From positions 1,922,001-1,986,000 of the forward strand of contig JBMNLP010000001.1 of assembly GCA_050952845.1 (NCBI GenBank): a DNA stretch of 64,000 nt, written 5' to 3'. The notes under the pieces were generated by a model that saw only the letters and a list, made by a program, of their open reading frames with translations, was not told the origin of the DNA and did no database searches. This DNA comes from JAGVSV01 sp050952845 (GTDB lineage Bacteria; Bacillota; Clostridia; Christensenellales; Aristaeellaceae). Positions 17,573 through 26,955 of the stretch are shown here, piece by piece. The stretch's first letter is position 1. Each line of letters starts with the position of its first letter. Both the position numbers and the translations under genes were made by a program.

Positions 17573-18460
17573 TTAACCCTTCACTGCACCAGCAACCATA
17601 CCCTGGATGATCTTGCCGGAAAAGCTGAAATACAGAACCATTGCCGGCAGCATTGCCATAAACATGCCAGTCATCATCTTGGGATACTCAGTTTGGTAGG
17701 CTCCCTTGAACATCGTAAGACCGACAGGAATGGTCTTCAAACTGTCGTCACTAATCAGAATCAGAGCAAAGGAAAACTCGTTCCAGCAGGCAAAGAACTG
17801 AATGATACCGATCGTGACCAGAACTGGCTTTGCAATGGGCATCACGATTCTGAACATCGTGTGATGGAAGCTTGCACCGTCGATGGCAGCAGCCTCTTCC
17901 AGTTCAATGGGCACGCTATGCATGGCGCTCTCCACCAGGAATACACCAATGGTCAAGCCGAAGCTGACATAGGGAATAACCAGCGAAAACCACTGGTTAT
18001 CCAGCTTCAACGAGTGAAACTGGATATACATGGGGATCATCAGGGCATGCATAGGCATCAAAACGCCCAGCATATAAAAACCATACATGAGGTTGCGCCC
18101 CTTGAAGCTGAATCTCGACAGGAAGTAACCTACGATGAAGCTGAGCAGAATGATCAGCACCAGGGAAATAGCCGTTGTACGCACGGTATTGATCATCCAC
18201 TTGTACATCTCGGTTTCAAACAGCACAGTATGATAGTGGAGGAAGCTGGGAGAAGCAGGAAATGCCAGCGGATTGGTGGAGAATTCAGCCTGGGTCTTCA
18301 GAGAGGAATAAAACAGCCAGATGATCGGGTAAATACAGGTAGCAGAAAAAATAGCCAGAATTCCGTTTCCCAGTACTGAGGAAGTCGTGAGACGGAATCG
18401 CTGGGCAACACTCAAAGACTGATAGGACTCACGCTTGATTTTGCGTCGGTTTTTGCGCAT
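17573..18460 (-). CDS. Carbohydrate ABC transporter permease (MalG type)
   Basis: The 295-residue inner-membrane protein has six predicted hydrophobic segments. Its cytoplasmic coupling loop is EEAAAIDGASFHHTMFRIVMP, the EAA motif of binding-protein-dependent sugar permeases. The N-terminal region (YPIIWLFYSSLKTQAEF) is typical of MalG/LacG-type subunits. It starts 2 bp after the MalF-type gene. No ATPase gene is in this cluster, so a shared MsmX-type ATPase encoded elsewhere is likely. Confidence 0.92.
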   Translation of the reverse strand: MRKNRRKIKRESYQSLSVAQRFRLTTSSVLGNGILAIFSATCIYPIIWLFYSSLKTQAEFSTNPLAFPASPSFLHYHTVLFETEMYKWMINTVRTTAISLVLIILLSFIVGYFLSRFSFKGRNLMYGFYMLGVLMPMHALMIPMYIQFHSLKLDNQWFSLVIPYVSFGLTIGVFLVESAMHSVPIELEEAAAIDGASFHHTMFRIVMPIAKPVLVTIGIIQFFACWNEFSFALILISDDSLKTIPVGLTMFKGAYQTEYPKMMTGMFMAMLPAMVLYFSFSGKIIQGMVAGAVKG

Positions 18461-18462
18461 GA

Positions 18463-19356
18463 TCAGATCACCTCCTTCGAAGTGAATCTGGAAACGATAA
18501 ACCTACTGCCAACAATCAGAATCATGGACAGAATCAGAATCATGATGGACATGGCGTTGCCATAGCCCATTTTGTAGCGGATAAAGGACGAATTATAGGC
18601 ATAGTAAGCCACAACGTTACTCGCTGTACCGGGACCGCCAGCAGTTAGGGTATAGATGTGATCAAATGCCTTCATGTTGCCGGAGATACACAGCGTAACA
18701 CACACCAGCAATGTATTTTTAAGCAGCGGAATCGTAATATGAATCGCTTTTCTCCATCCACTTGCGCCGTCAATTTCCGCCATTTCGAAAATCTGAGTGT
18801 CGATTGCAGCAATTGCAGACAGCAAGATAATCATATAATAGCCGATATACTGCCAAATTAGTGGAATTGTTGCATAGAGCATAACGTTTCTCGCATCATT
18901 CAACCAAGCCCGCATCAAATGCTCCTGTCCAGCCAAACACAGGAGATTGTTCAGCAAGCCATAATTATAATCATAAATCATACTCCATACAAAACCAACT
19001 ACGACAGCAGAGATTGTAACGGGAAAGTAGCTGACAGTGCGGTGGATTCCTTTGAATTTTACAAAGCGGGAATTCAGAAGGATTGCAAAAAGCAGGGCGA
19101 GGCCGATCTGTCCGATCAGACAGGCTACAACCAAGTAGATGTTGTTCTGGAAAGCATTCCAGAAACCGGCATCGTTAAAAAGCATTTGATAGTTCTTCAA
19201 ACCGATGAAGGTCATCTTTTTGCCGCCCTTCCAGTTGAAGAAACCATAGTAAACAGCAAATGCAATGGGCAGGAACGTAGTAAAAGCGTACAGAAAAGTT
19301 GGAGGGGTCAGATAAAAAAAGAATGTCCGTTTGGACGGGCGGATGGCGCTTCGCAT
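18463..19356 (-). CDS. Carbohydrate ABC transporter permease (MalF type)
   Basis: The 297-residue membrane protein starts with RTFFFYLTPPTFLYAFTTF, the usual first segment of MalF/LacF-type permeases. The EAA loop is EMAEIDGASGWRKAIHITIP. It pairs with the MalG-type permease immediately downstream and with the binding protein upstream, forming the membrane channel of an oligosaccharide importer. Confidence 0.92.
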   Translation of the reverse strand: MRSAIRPSKRTFFFYLTPPTFLYAFTTFLPIAFAVYYGFFNWKGGKKMTFIGLKNYQMLFNDAGFWNAFQNNIYLVVACLIGQIGLALLFAILLNSRFVKFKGIHRTVSYFPVTISAVVVGFVWSMIYDYNYGLLNNLLCLAGQEHLMRAWLNDARNVMLYATIPLIWQYIGYYMIILLSAIAAIDTQIFEMAEIDGASGWRKAIHITIPLLKNTLLVCVTLCISGNMKAFDHIYTLTAGGPGTASNVVAYYAYNSSFIRYKMGYGNAMSIMILILSMILIVGSRFIVSRFTSKEVI

Positions 19357-19486
19357 GTAAGGAAACCTCCTTCCCGGATGGAATGTTTTGATTTAGAACA
19401 GGTTCCAGCCAACGGAAGCTGAACCGGAACCTGTCCAATGATTAAATATCAGCGGATATCCTCACAGAAGCGCTGACGATCTTTTC

Positions 19487-20776
19487 TTACAGCATATCCT
19501 GCTCGAATTGGATTTCAGCAGCTAAGTCCTCAGGGGTCTTGGTGCCGTTGAGCAGCTCCTGCAAGCCTGCGTTCATGACGTCAATGACGGAGCCCTCCAT
19601 CAGGATGTCATAGATGGGAGTGAAGACAACACCGTCCAGGCAAGCCAGAGCTTTGACAGTCAGCGGTGGCAGGGTGGAAGTGTCGGCAACTTCTACCACC
19701 ATGGGGGCTAAATCGCCGTAGTTGCCGGACAGATCCTCGGAGTAGCCAATGCCATAGACATAGAACAGGAAATCCAGAGCCGCATCCTTCTTGGCGCCTT
19801 CCAGACCGCTGGACAGACCCATGTACCAGCCAGCGCCGCCGGAAGTTGAATTAGTGTTGGTGCCGTCAATGGTGGGCATCAGGGCAACTTCAATGTTCTC
19901 CATGACCGCGGGATCACCTTCTGCATTGAAGGAAGCAACTGCCCAGAAACCTTCAAAGGTACAGGCAGCCTTGCCGTTATAAACATAAGCCTGAGCTTGC
20001 CCGTTGGTGATAGTGTTGTAATCAGCATTTAGTAAGCCTTCGGTAGACATTCTCTGCAGCAGAGCCAGGGCGTCAATAAAAGCCTGATCGGTGAACTTGG
20101 CTTCGCCGTCCTTAGCGATGATGGAGTTGGTCCAATCCAAGCCGGTGAATCTGTGACCCAGAGCGCTCAGGATGCAGCTTTCTGCAGGCCACTTGTCCTT
20201 GTTGCCCAGTGCAACCATGTCAATGCCTTTTTCTTCGAACTTGGCAGCGGCATCAAAGAACTCGTCCCAGGTGATGGGAAAATGATCGTAGCCGATCTCC
20301 TCGAACATCTTGGCGTTGTAATACACCAAAGAGGTGGTGGCGAACTGGTTCGGAATGCCATAAATCACGCCATCACGGATACCTGCATCGAAGATACCCG
20401 AACGCCATGCATCCTTGTGCTCGTAGGCTTCGATTATCTCAGACAAGGGTAGCAACAGCTCATTCTCAACAAAGGTGGTGAACCAGGAACCCTTGACGAA
20501 GATCATGTCGGCAATCTTTCCTGCAGCTGCCATGGCCTGGCACTTCACATGGTAGTCAGCCTGGTCCATGGTGCTCTCTTTGATGGTGACTTCGGGATGT
20601 GCTTCCTTCCATTCATCCACGCGCTTCCAGAAAGTATCGCATTCGGAGCTGGATCCACGATTCTCACGGGTGTGGAACACAAACAGATCCAGTTCGACAG
20701 GTTCTTCCGCCATGGCAGGAACGGCGATGGCTATGAACATCATCAGAGCCATCAGAAGGGTCAGGGCTTTCTTCAT
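19487..20776 (-). CDS. Extracellular sugar-binding protein, family 1
   Basis: The 429-residue protein has a signal peptide MKKALTLLMALMMFIAIAVPAMAEE cut after AMA in view; no lipobox cysteine is present. The mature part has features of family 1 solute-binding proteins: FVKGSWFTTFVENELLLPLSE, GIPNQFATTSLVYYNAKMFEE, GKAACTFEGFWA. Without a lipid anchor it may stay bound through the permeases or be released. It is the substrate receptor for the two permeases downstream. It has a consensus promoter of its own. Confidence 0.92.
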   Translation of the reverse strand: MKKALTLLMALMMFIAIAVPAMAEEPVELDLFVFHTRENRGSSSECDTFWKRVDEWKEAHPEVTIKESTMDQADYHVKCQAMAAAGKIADMIFVKGSWFTTFVENELLLPLSEIIEAYEHKDAWRSGIFDAGIRDGVIYGIPNQFATTSLVYYNAKMFEEIGYDHFPITWDEFFDAAAKFEEKGIDMVALGNKDKWPAESCILSALGHRFTGLDWTNSIIAKDGEAKFTDQAFIDALALLQRMSTEGLLNADYNTITNGQAQAYVYNGKAACTFEGFWAVASFNAEGDPAVMENIEVALMPTIDGTNTNSTSGGAGWYMGLSSGLEGAKKDAALDFLFYVYGIGYSEDLSGNYGDLAPMVVEVADTSTLPPLTVKALACLDGVVFTPIYDILMEGSVIDVMNAGLQELLNGTKTPEDLAAEIQFEQDML

Positions 20777-20841
20777 TAGTGTTGTCCTCCTTAAATAATT
20801 TGGTTTACACTTAATGCCACTTGTGTGACATCATTATATTT

Positions 20842-20870
20842 ATATTAGCATCCATTCTGCACTGTGTCAA
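20842..20870 (-). promoter_or_regulatory. Promoter of the sugar-binding protein/permease/GH2 operon
   Basis: On the reverse strand TTGACA (20865-20870) and TAATAT (20842-20847) are 17 bp apart. The TG before the -10 box makes it extended. It lies 65 bp before the binding-protein start. Confidence 0.75.
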
Positions 20871-20912
20871 ATACTAATCATTAAACATTTAACTCTTTCC
20901 AAATTTGTAATT

Positions 20913-22079
20913 TTAATACACCCTTGGTACACAGACATTGTACCGTCCATATTTCTCAGCTGCCTCAACCATGGCAAAGATGTTTTCATGGGGAGTATCT
21001 CTGCCGCACTGGTCGCCAGTAGAAAGGATAAACCTTCCACCCTCCGCCGCATCTTCAATAGCCCTGCGGCTTGCTTCCATAACCTGCTCGGGCGTGCCTC
21101 GAAGCATGATTTCCGTGGTGTGCAGATTGCCTTTGAGTACATAGCGGCTGCCGAAACGCTTCTTTAAATCCTTCAGATTGCAATCGCCCATGGGGGGCAC
21201 TTCAAGCGGATCGATAATAGTAAGATCAGTATCTTCGCACATCTCCAGCAACTTTGTTTCGGGACCGCAACTATGAATATGGGTGGGAAATCCATATTCC
21301 TTTGCCTTCTTTGTGATAGCCTTGACAATAGGATAGCCTAGATTCATGAAAATTGCCGGCGTCTGGAAAACCAGCGTTCCGGAGCCGCCGGTACAAATAA
21401 AATCCGGTCGGGCATCAGGGGCAAGGCTCGCAAGCCGGTCCAGTTTGCGCAGGAAGTATTCAAGCATTCGGTCCCGCTTCTCTTCAAAAGGCGCCGGATC
21501 ATCATGGTAGTTGAAGATATCCTCTGCATTATGAAGTAGAATGCTTGTTCCGGAGAAAACGCCCACCAAGCCGGCATCGCCCATCACCCCCTTAACTATC
21601 TTGAGCAAAGCCTCGCCCTGAGGCTGTTCGCATACACCCGTAAGCAGCTCCCAACGGTCCGGGGTCTTTGGAAGCCGTATGCTTTCCGGAAGCAAGCCTT
21701 CCGTTGGCGGATTGTCAATATAATACACATCCACCTTTTCATCCCATTCCATTCTGCCGTCCAAGTGCTTCAGGTATCTTTGCGTGACAATACGTTCATC
21801 GGAACGATACACAATCGCACGCTTGCGCTCATCGGGCTTATCCAAATAGATATCATCAAACTCTACAGGACAATAGCCGTCCATCAACGAATCAATGCCG
21901 AAGTGCTTCGCCGCATCAATGTACGCCTTCCAGATCGGAATTTTCTCATACAAATACAAGTCCCAATAAGGCAATCCTGTCAGTTTAGCAGGAATCATAT
22001 TGGAAAAATCCGGCGCAACCGGCACTCTGTCCGGCAATTCGCCTGCAATTACACGCAATAGTCTCTCGCGATGCGTCAT
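20913..22079 (-). CDS. Uroporphyrinogen decarboxylase-like (UROD superfamily) protein
   Basis: The 388-residue protein begins MTHRERLLRVIAGELPDRVPV, the standard opening of the UROD superfamily. A metal-type site is THIHSCGPETKLLEMCED, followed by IIDPLEVPPMGDCNLKDLKKRFG and VLKGNLHTTEIMLRGT, as in corrinoid-dependent methyltransferase relatives. No other heme or corrinoid methyltransferase gene is adjacent. Members of this subgroup commonly accompany sugar-uptake operons in Clostridia, where their role is unknown. Haem synthesis is unlikely. It is divergent from the AraC gene and upstream of the binding-protein gene, which has its own promoter. Confidence 0.8.
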   Translation of the reverse strand: MTHRERLLRVIAGELPDRVPVAPDFSNMIPAKLTGLPYWDLYLYEKIPIWKAYIDAAKHFGIDSLMDGYCPVEFDDIYLDKPDERKRAIVYRSDERIVTQRYLKHLDGRMEWDEKVDVYYIDNPPTEGLLPESIRLPKTPDRWELLTGVCEQPQGEALLKIVKGVMGDAGLVGVFSGTSILLHNAEDIFNYHDDPAPFEEKRDRMLEYFLRKLDRLASLAPDARPDFICTGGSGTLVFQTPAIFMNLGYPIVKAITKKAKEYGFPTHIHSCGPETKLLEMCEDTDLTIIDPLEVPPMGDCNLKDLKKRFGSRYVLKGNLHTTEIMLRGTPEQVMEASRRAIEDAAEGGRFILSTGDQCGRDTPHENIFAMVEAAEKYGRYNVCVPRVY

Positions 22080-22254
22080 AGCTTCCCCTCATGTTTCTTG
22101 CGTTCCGTTAGAACTTTTTCCTTTCATTTATATCATATCCAAAAGTCCCAGGAAGTATTCCTCTGTCTTGATGTATTTATTATACTACATTGATATGTTT
22201 GCGTTTCCTTTACGGCGTTCTGTGTAAAAACTCTTTGAGTTTCCATATCCTTAG

Positions 22255-22294
22255 TGCAAAACTGTAAAACAGGCTTGTATCACCTAGTTTTGCA
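22255..22294. promoter_or_regulatory. Inverted repeat in the 435-bp divergent intergenic region
   Basis: TGCAAAACT (22255-22263) and AGTTTTGCA (22286-22294) form a perfect 9-bp inverted repeat with 22 bp between. The region lies between the divergent UROD-like and AraC genes. A reverse-strand TATAAT at 22179-22184 may be the -10 box of the UROD-like gene. A TATACT at 22302-22307 lies toward the AraC gene. It could be an operator for the AraC protein or another regulator. The rest of 22080-22514 shows nothing clear. Confidence 0.4.
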
Positions 22295-22514
22295 GGATTG
22301 ATATACTAAAGTTCATGTCGCATAGAATGGCACAAATAGGGATGAAAGCACATTTTCACGCTACGCTAAACTCACACCAATTCCATACGGAAACTATACG
22401 AAAACTCAAAAGAAACTTGCGTTGAAATAATACTTTTGATACTATCCTCATAGAACAAGGCTCAGAGCTTGGGAGCTCCGCCCTCACGCAGAATCTGCTT
22501 CCGGAGGCATTCAA

Positions 22515-23345
22515 GTGATTGTCCATTCTTCTAACAAACATATCACCAGCCCGTCCGGCATTTTCAGCAATCTGATTTCCAGCAATCAGATATGGGAAAT
22601 GCATTTGCACGACGGATTCTACGAAATTATGGTGATTCTTAATGGAAGCCTCATACACGACGCCGAAGGATCGAGCCGCCAAATGACTGCGGGCGATATA
22701 GTTTTCATGCCTCAGGGCACAGCACACGCGCTGTACAACGCTTCCAGTAATCTGCTGTTTCTGAATCTGGCCGTGCTCCCCCTAATCATCACGCAGGCAA
22801 TGGGATATCTGGGGCTTCGTAACCTTCCCAACAGGATTGTTTTTTCTCAGGCCCCCGCAGAAATTCTCAATTTTCTGAACTGGAACTATACTTTTTTCAA
22901 AAGCAGCGTCGATTCGATTTTGATGATCAGTGCAGAACGAAACGCGCTAACCTTGCTGCTTCCACATTGTTGCCACACTGAAGATACATCCGACTGGTTC
23001 GATACCCTGATTACTCAAATGAAAAAGCGCGAAAACTTTCAGACAGGGGTTTCGAGAATGCAAAAGCTGGCCTTCTGTTCTCCTTCTCATTTATCCAGAA
23101 CCTGTAGGGACCGTCTTGGCATAACCCCCACACAGTTTGTTGAAAAAACTCGAATCGAGTACGCCGTACAGCTACTGCGTTACACGAATGGTAGCATTCG
23201 CGACATCGGCATTGAATGCGGTTTTGCTAACCACGGATACTTCTATAAGTGCTTCAAACGCATCATGGGTGTTTCACCAGGACAGTATCGCAATCAAAGA
23301 TTTAAATCGAATGAAGGCAGACCCTTCGGTTGGACTGGAGATTAA
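22515..23345 (+). CDS. AraC-family transcriptional regulator
   Basis: The protein has 276 residues from a GTG start 7 bp after CGGAGG. The N-terminal cupin (about residues 20-80) contains GDIVFMPQGTAHALYN, the sugar-sensing barrel. The C-terminal double helix-turn-helix runs through LAFCSPSHLSRTCRDRLG and IRDIGIECGFANHGYFYKCFKR and ends GVSPGQYRNQ, the AraC signature. It is divergent from the UROD/ABC/GH2 genes, so it probably activates them when the mannoside or a breakdown product is present. Confidence 0.92.
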   Translation: MIVHSSNKHITSPSGIFSNLISSNQIWEMHLHDGFYEIMVILNGSLIHDAEGSSRQMTAGDIVFMPQGTAHALYNASSNLLFLNLAVLPLIITQAMGYLGLRNLPNRIVFSQAPAEILNFLNWNYTFFKSSVDSILMISAERNALTLLLPHCCHTEDTSDWFDTLITQMKKRENFQTGVSRMQKLAFCSPSHLSRTCRDRLGITPTQFVEKTRIEYAVQLLRYTNGSIRDIGIECGFANHGYFYKCFKRIMGVSPGQYRNQRFKSNEGRPFGWTGD

Positions 23346-23384
23346 CCGTGTCTACTGCATGCTACCCCGATAGGCATGAGGTAC

Positions 23385-23635
23385 ATTTTCCGCCTTTTTT
23401 ACCTCCGGCTGTGTCGTTGTTCACTTTGCGTAGCAGCGTTGTTGCACCTGCGTTTACGAGACTCAATTCGCCATAGTCGATTTCTACGTTCGCGTGGCTC
23501 GCTTGAAATTTCCGTGGCTCATTGGGCTGACGGCTCGCCTCATCCCGCACAGCGGGCGTTCGCCTTTACCCCTTGCCAGAGACAAAAATCCTGCACATCT
23601 TTGTGCATCACGCTTGCGCCATTTACTGTAAAGTG
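23385..23635 (-). repeat. Dispersed repeat, copy C (divergent, with ~114-bp internal insertion)
   Basis: Read on the reverse strand, two blocks match copies A and B. The block at 23571-23620 contains CAGGATTTTTGTCTCTGGCAA next to ATGCACAAAG. The block at 23391-23456 contains GTAAACGCAGG and AAGTGAACAACGACACAG. The blocks are in the same order as in copy A but are separated by about 114 bp absent from A and B. The copy fills most of the 434-bp space between the AraC gene and the cyclophilin gene. A short open frame across it (23362-23550) has no other support as a gene. Confidence 0.65.
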
Positions 23636-23699
23636 TGAAAACAAGAAGCAATGTGCTTGGGATAGTGATTCATGCATAAACCGTGGGTACCGTCAGGCT

Positions 23700-23746
23700 T
23701 AGGCGTAGGCGTAGGCGTTGACAAAATTTTACACGGTCGGTATCAT
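23700..23746 (+). promoter_or_regulatory. Promoter of cyclophilin-zapA-mutS2 with an abutting hexamer repeat
   Basis: TTGACA (23718-23723) and TATCAT (23741-23746) are separated by 17 bp. Immediately upstream, TAGGCG is repeated three times in tandem (23700-23717), ending at the -35 box. Confidence 0.65.
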
Positions 23747-23779
23747 GATGCTATCAAACTGTTTTTTGGAGGAAATGAC

Positions 23780-24304
23780 ATGACCGACACATTCCACCCG
23801 ACCTTTACGATCATCATGGAAAGCGGGCAGCGCATGTCCGGCGAATTATATCCCGAAATCGCGCCACAGACGGTGGCGAATTTTATTGAATTGGCAGAAA
23901 AAGGGTTCTACAACGGGCTGGTGTTTCACCGCATTATCCCGGGCTTTATGATCCAGGGCGGCTGTCCTTCCGGCACCGGCATCGGCGGCCCGGGTTACTG
24001 CATCAAGGGCGAGTTTACACAAAATGGGTTCAGCAACGACCTCAAGCACACCTACGGCGTGCTCAGCATGGCCAGGAGTACGCGCAACGATTCCGCCGGA
24101 TCCCAGTTTTTTATCATGACCAGCGATGCCCCGCACCTTGACGGCGCTTACGCGGCCTTTGGCAAGGTGACACAAGGCATGGACACAGCCGACCAGATCG
24201 TCGCCTCCCCCAAGGATAGAAACGACAAACCGCTTCATGCCATCCGCATCCAATCGATCACCGTGGACACCCAGGGGCACCAGTACACGTTTCAAAAGCT
24301 GTAA
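23780..24304 (+). CDS. Cyclophilin-type peptidyl-prolyl cis-trans isomerase
   Basis: The protein has 174 residues from the ATG at 23780, chosen because GGAGG lies just upstream; the longer frame has no ribosome site. Conserved cyclophilin residues are visible: GLVFHRIIPGFMIQGG (catalytic Arg and Phe), GPGYCIKGEF, GVLSMARS, SAGSQFFIMT and LDGAYAAFGKVTQGMD. There is no signal peptide, so it is a cytoplasmic protein-folding catalyst. It is followed 13 bp later by zapA. Confidence 0.93.
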   Translation: MTDTFHPTFTIIMESGQRMSGELYPEIAPQTVANFIELAEKGFYNGLVFHRIIPGFMIQGGCPSGTGIGGPGYCIKGEFTQNGFSNDLKHTYGVLSMARSTRNDSAGSQFFIMTSDAPHLDGAYAAFGKVTQGMDTADQIVASPKDRNDKPLHAIRIQSITVDTQGHQYTFQKL

Positions 24305-24317
24305 ATTCGGAGGTACC

Positions 24318-24599
24318 ATGGAAAAAAACACTGTCACCTTTCAGGTGGCAGGCAAAACCTATACCATTTCATCGTCGGATACCGTCGAGTACCTGCACCG
24401 CGTCATCACGCTGATCAACCGGCGCATCGCGGACCTGTCCGTTTCCATGCCGACAGCAGGCCGTGAGGACATGGCTGTTGCTGCCATGCTGTCGTTTGCC
24501 GATGAATTGATCAAGGCGCAGGATGACAACAGGCGGCTCAGGCAGTCGCTGGCGCAGGCCCCCCGCGCGCCCATTGACGCACCGGTTGCAGCGCCATGA
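24318..24599 (+). CDS. zapA: Cell division protein ZapA
   Basis: The protein has 93 residues, starting at an ATG behind CGGAGG. The N-terminal strand-helix head has VTFQVAGKTYTISSSDTVEYLHRV, followed by a long helix (MAVAAMLSFADELIKAQDDNRRL) that would form the coiled coil. ZapA cross-links FtsZ filaments at the division ring. Its stop overlaps the mutS2 start (ATGA), a common clostridial arrangement. Confidence 0.88.
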   Translation: MEKNTVTFQVAGKTYTISSSDTVEYLHRVITLINRRIADLSVSMPTAGREDMAVAAMLSFADELIKAQDDNRRLRQSLAQAPRAPIDAPVAAP

Positions 24600-26944
24600 A
24601 TGAAAAGTCGCTCCGCCTGCTGGAGTTTACCAAAATCAGGGAGCAGCTTGCCCAGGCAGCTGTGACCGACCTGGGGCGCGCGCTGTGCCTCAACCTCGTG
24701 CCCGTCAGCCAGCCCGAAGCCGTGGCACGCCTCCAGGATGAAACTCAGGAAGCCTTTGTGGTGTTGATGCACCGGGGCGACAGCCCCATCATCCCCTTTC
24801 GCGATGTGCGCCAGGCGCTGACCATGGCGGAGAAGGGTGCGACGCTGTCGATGCGAACGCTGCTGGACATCGCAGAAACGCTGCGCGCCGCTTCAGCTGC
24901 CCGACACGCCCTGGTGACGGATCGGGAGAACACGCCGATGATCCGCAGCATGGCAAGCATATTAGCCCCCAACACACCATTGCTCCGAAGGATCGTGGAC
25001 GCCATCCTATCCGAGGACGAGATGTCGGACAACGCCAGTTCAGCGCTGGCTGATATCAGGCGCCATATCCGCCAGTGCAACGACCGGGTGCGCGACAGGC
25101 TGCAGGGCATGATCAGCAGCCCCGCCTATGCCAAATACCTGCAGGATGCCATCGTCACCGTCAGAAACGGCCGGTATGTGATCCCCATCAGGCAGGAATA
25201 CCGGCAAAACATCCCCGGCCTGGTGCACGACCAGTCATCCAGCGGCGCGACGCTGTTTATCGAGCCGCTGTCCGTCGTGGAACTGGGAAACGAATTGAAG
25301 CAATGGCAGGCGATGGAGCATCAGGAAATCGAGCGCGTGCTGCTGGCTTTGTCGGGAGAAGCCGCCGAGGCCGCGGACGATATCCACACCAACATCGGCA
25401 TCTTAGCGCAGCTGGACTTTGTATTCGCCAAAGGCCAGCTGGCACGAAGCATGAACGCGATCCCCCCCAAGATCAACACGCAGGGCAGAATCCGCCTGGT
25501 ACGCGTACGCCACCCCCTGCTGGACCCGGCAACTGTCGTGCCCTGCGATTTATGGATGGGCGAGGATTTTACAACGCTGGTGATCACCGGACCCAATACC
25601 GGCGGCAAAACCGTCACGCTGAAAACCGTTGGGCTGGTCTCCCTGATGGGGCAGGCTGGGCTCCACATCCCGGGCAATTTAGGCACTGAGATCGCCGTAT
25701 TTGGCGAAGTCTATGCCGACATCGGCGACGAGCAAAGCATTGAGCAGTCGCTGTCCACGTTCTCCTCCCATATGACTAACATTGTGGAAATCCTGTCCCG
25801 GGTAGAACCAAACGACCTGGTGCTGTTTGACGAGTTAGGCGCCGGCACCGACCCCACCGAGGGCGCAGCGCTGGCGCAGGCCATCTTGGCCAGGCTGTTG
25901 AAGCATGCCATCCGCACGGTTGCCACCACGCACTACAGCGAGCTGAAAGCCTACGCGCTGTCCACCCCGGGGGTGGAAAACGCTAGCGTGGAGTTCGACG
26001 TGTCCACGCTGCGCCCCACCTTCCGGCTATCCATCGGGGTGCCGGGCAAATCAAACGCCTTTGAGATATCCAAGCGCCTGGGGCTGCCGGATGCGCTCAT
26101 CCATGACGCCAGGCAACTGATGAGCCAGGAGAGCATCCGGTTTGAGGATGTCATCAGCAACGCCGAATACCACCGCCAGGTAGCGGAAAAGGAGCGGCAA
26201 ATCGCCGAGGAAGCCCGCGCTGAAACAGTCCGCCTGCGCGATGAAGCCGAATCGCTCTACCGTAGCCTCGCTGAAAACCGCGAGAAAGCCGAGCGAAAAG
26301 CCCGGGAGGAAGCACGGCGCGTGCTGGAAAAAACCAGGCGCGAAGCTGCCGCCATCTTAGACGAGTTGAAAACCATCAAAAAAGAAGGTCAGGGCGCCGC
26401 GCCGGCCGATTTAACCAGGCGTCTGCGGGACCTTGAGAACAGCCTGGCTGACCCTGCAAGCCCCAGCCTCTCGCTTCAAAGCCTGTCGCCTCAGGACGTC
26501 AACATCGGCGACATCGTCGAAATCATGCAGACCAACACCAAAGCCACCGTGCTGTCCAAACCCGATGCCAAAGGCGAGGTGCAGGTGCAAGCCGGCATCA
26601 TCAAGATGAAGGTACACCTGTCCAAGCTGCGCCCCTCAGTTGACGAGGAAGCTAATAGAAAAACCGTTGTCAGGGCAAAAACCGGCGCAGCCGAACGAAC
26701 TGTGCCCATGGAATGCGATGTGCGCGGCATGCCGTTGGACACCGCCATCGCCGAAACCGAACGCTATATCGATATGGCGGTGATGGCCGGCCTGCACGAG
26801 GTGTCGATCATCCACGGCAAGGGAACAGGCACGCTGCGCGCAGGCATACAGAAGCACCTGAAAACCTACCCGCATGTCAAAAGCGCGCGCCTGGGCCAGT
26901 TTGGCGAAGGCGAAAGCGGCGTGACCATTGTCACGCTGAAATAG
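24596..26944 (+). CDS. mutS2: MutS2 family ATPase/endonuclease
   Basis: The 782-residue protein lacks the MutS mismatch-recognition domain. It has the core and lever (about residues 1-300) with the RNGRYVIPIRQEYR and LVHDQSSSGATLFIEP clamp motifs. The ATPase has Walker A GPNTGGKTVTLK (about residue 331) and Walker B DLVLFDELGAGTDP. A long charged coiled coil spans about residues 515-620. The C-terminal Smr nuclease domain has DVRGMPLDTA and IIHGKGTGTLR. MutS2 acts on recombination intermediates and, in some Firmicutes, on collided ribosomes. Confidence 0.95.
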   Translation: MNEKSLRLLEFTKIREQLAQAAVTDLGRALCLNLVPVSQPEAVARLQDETQEAFVVLMHRGDSPIIPFRDVRQALTMAEKGATLSMRTLLDIAETLRAASAARHALVTDRENTPMIRSMASILAPNTPLLRRIVDAILSEDEMSDNASSALADIRRHIRQCNDRVRDRLQGMISSPAYAKYLQDAIVTVRNGRYVIPIRQEYRQNIPGLVHDQSSSGATLFIEPLSVVELGNELKQWQAMEHQEIERVLLALSGEAAEAADDIHTNIGILAQLDFVFAKGQLARSMNAIPPKINTQGRIRLVRVRHPLLDPATVVPCDLWMGEDFTTLVITGPNTGGKTVTLKTVGLVSLMGQAGLHIPGNLGTEIAVFGEVYADIGDEQSIEQSLSTFSSHMTNIVEILSRVEPNDLVLFDELGAGTDPTEGAALAQAILARLLKHAIRTVATTHYSELKAYALSTPGVENASVEFDVSTLRPTFRLSIGVPGKSNAFEISKRLGLPDALIHDARQLMSQESIRFEDVISNAEYHRQVAEKERQIAEEARAETVRLRDEAESLYRSLAENREKAERKAREEARRVLEKTRREAAAILDELKTIKKEGQGAAPADLTRRLRDLENSLADPASPSLSLQSLSPQDVNIGDIVEIMQTNTKATVLSKPDAKGEVQVQAGIIKMKVHLSKLRPSVDEEANRKTVVRAKTGAAERTVPMECDVRGMPLDTAIAETERYIDMAVMAGLHEVSIIHGKGTGTLRAGIQKHLKTYPHVKSARLGQFGEGESGVTIVTLK

Positions 26945-26955
26945 GAGGAAACGAC

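Noticed and set aside
23362..23550. Short reverse-strand open frame upstream of the cyclophilin gene
   Set aside because: It lies within repeat copy C and shows no ribosome site or protein-like conservation.
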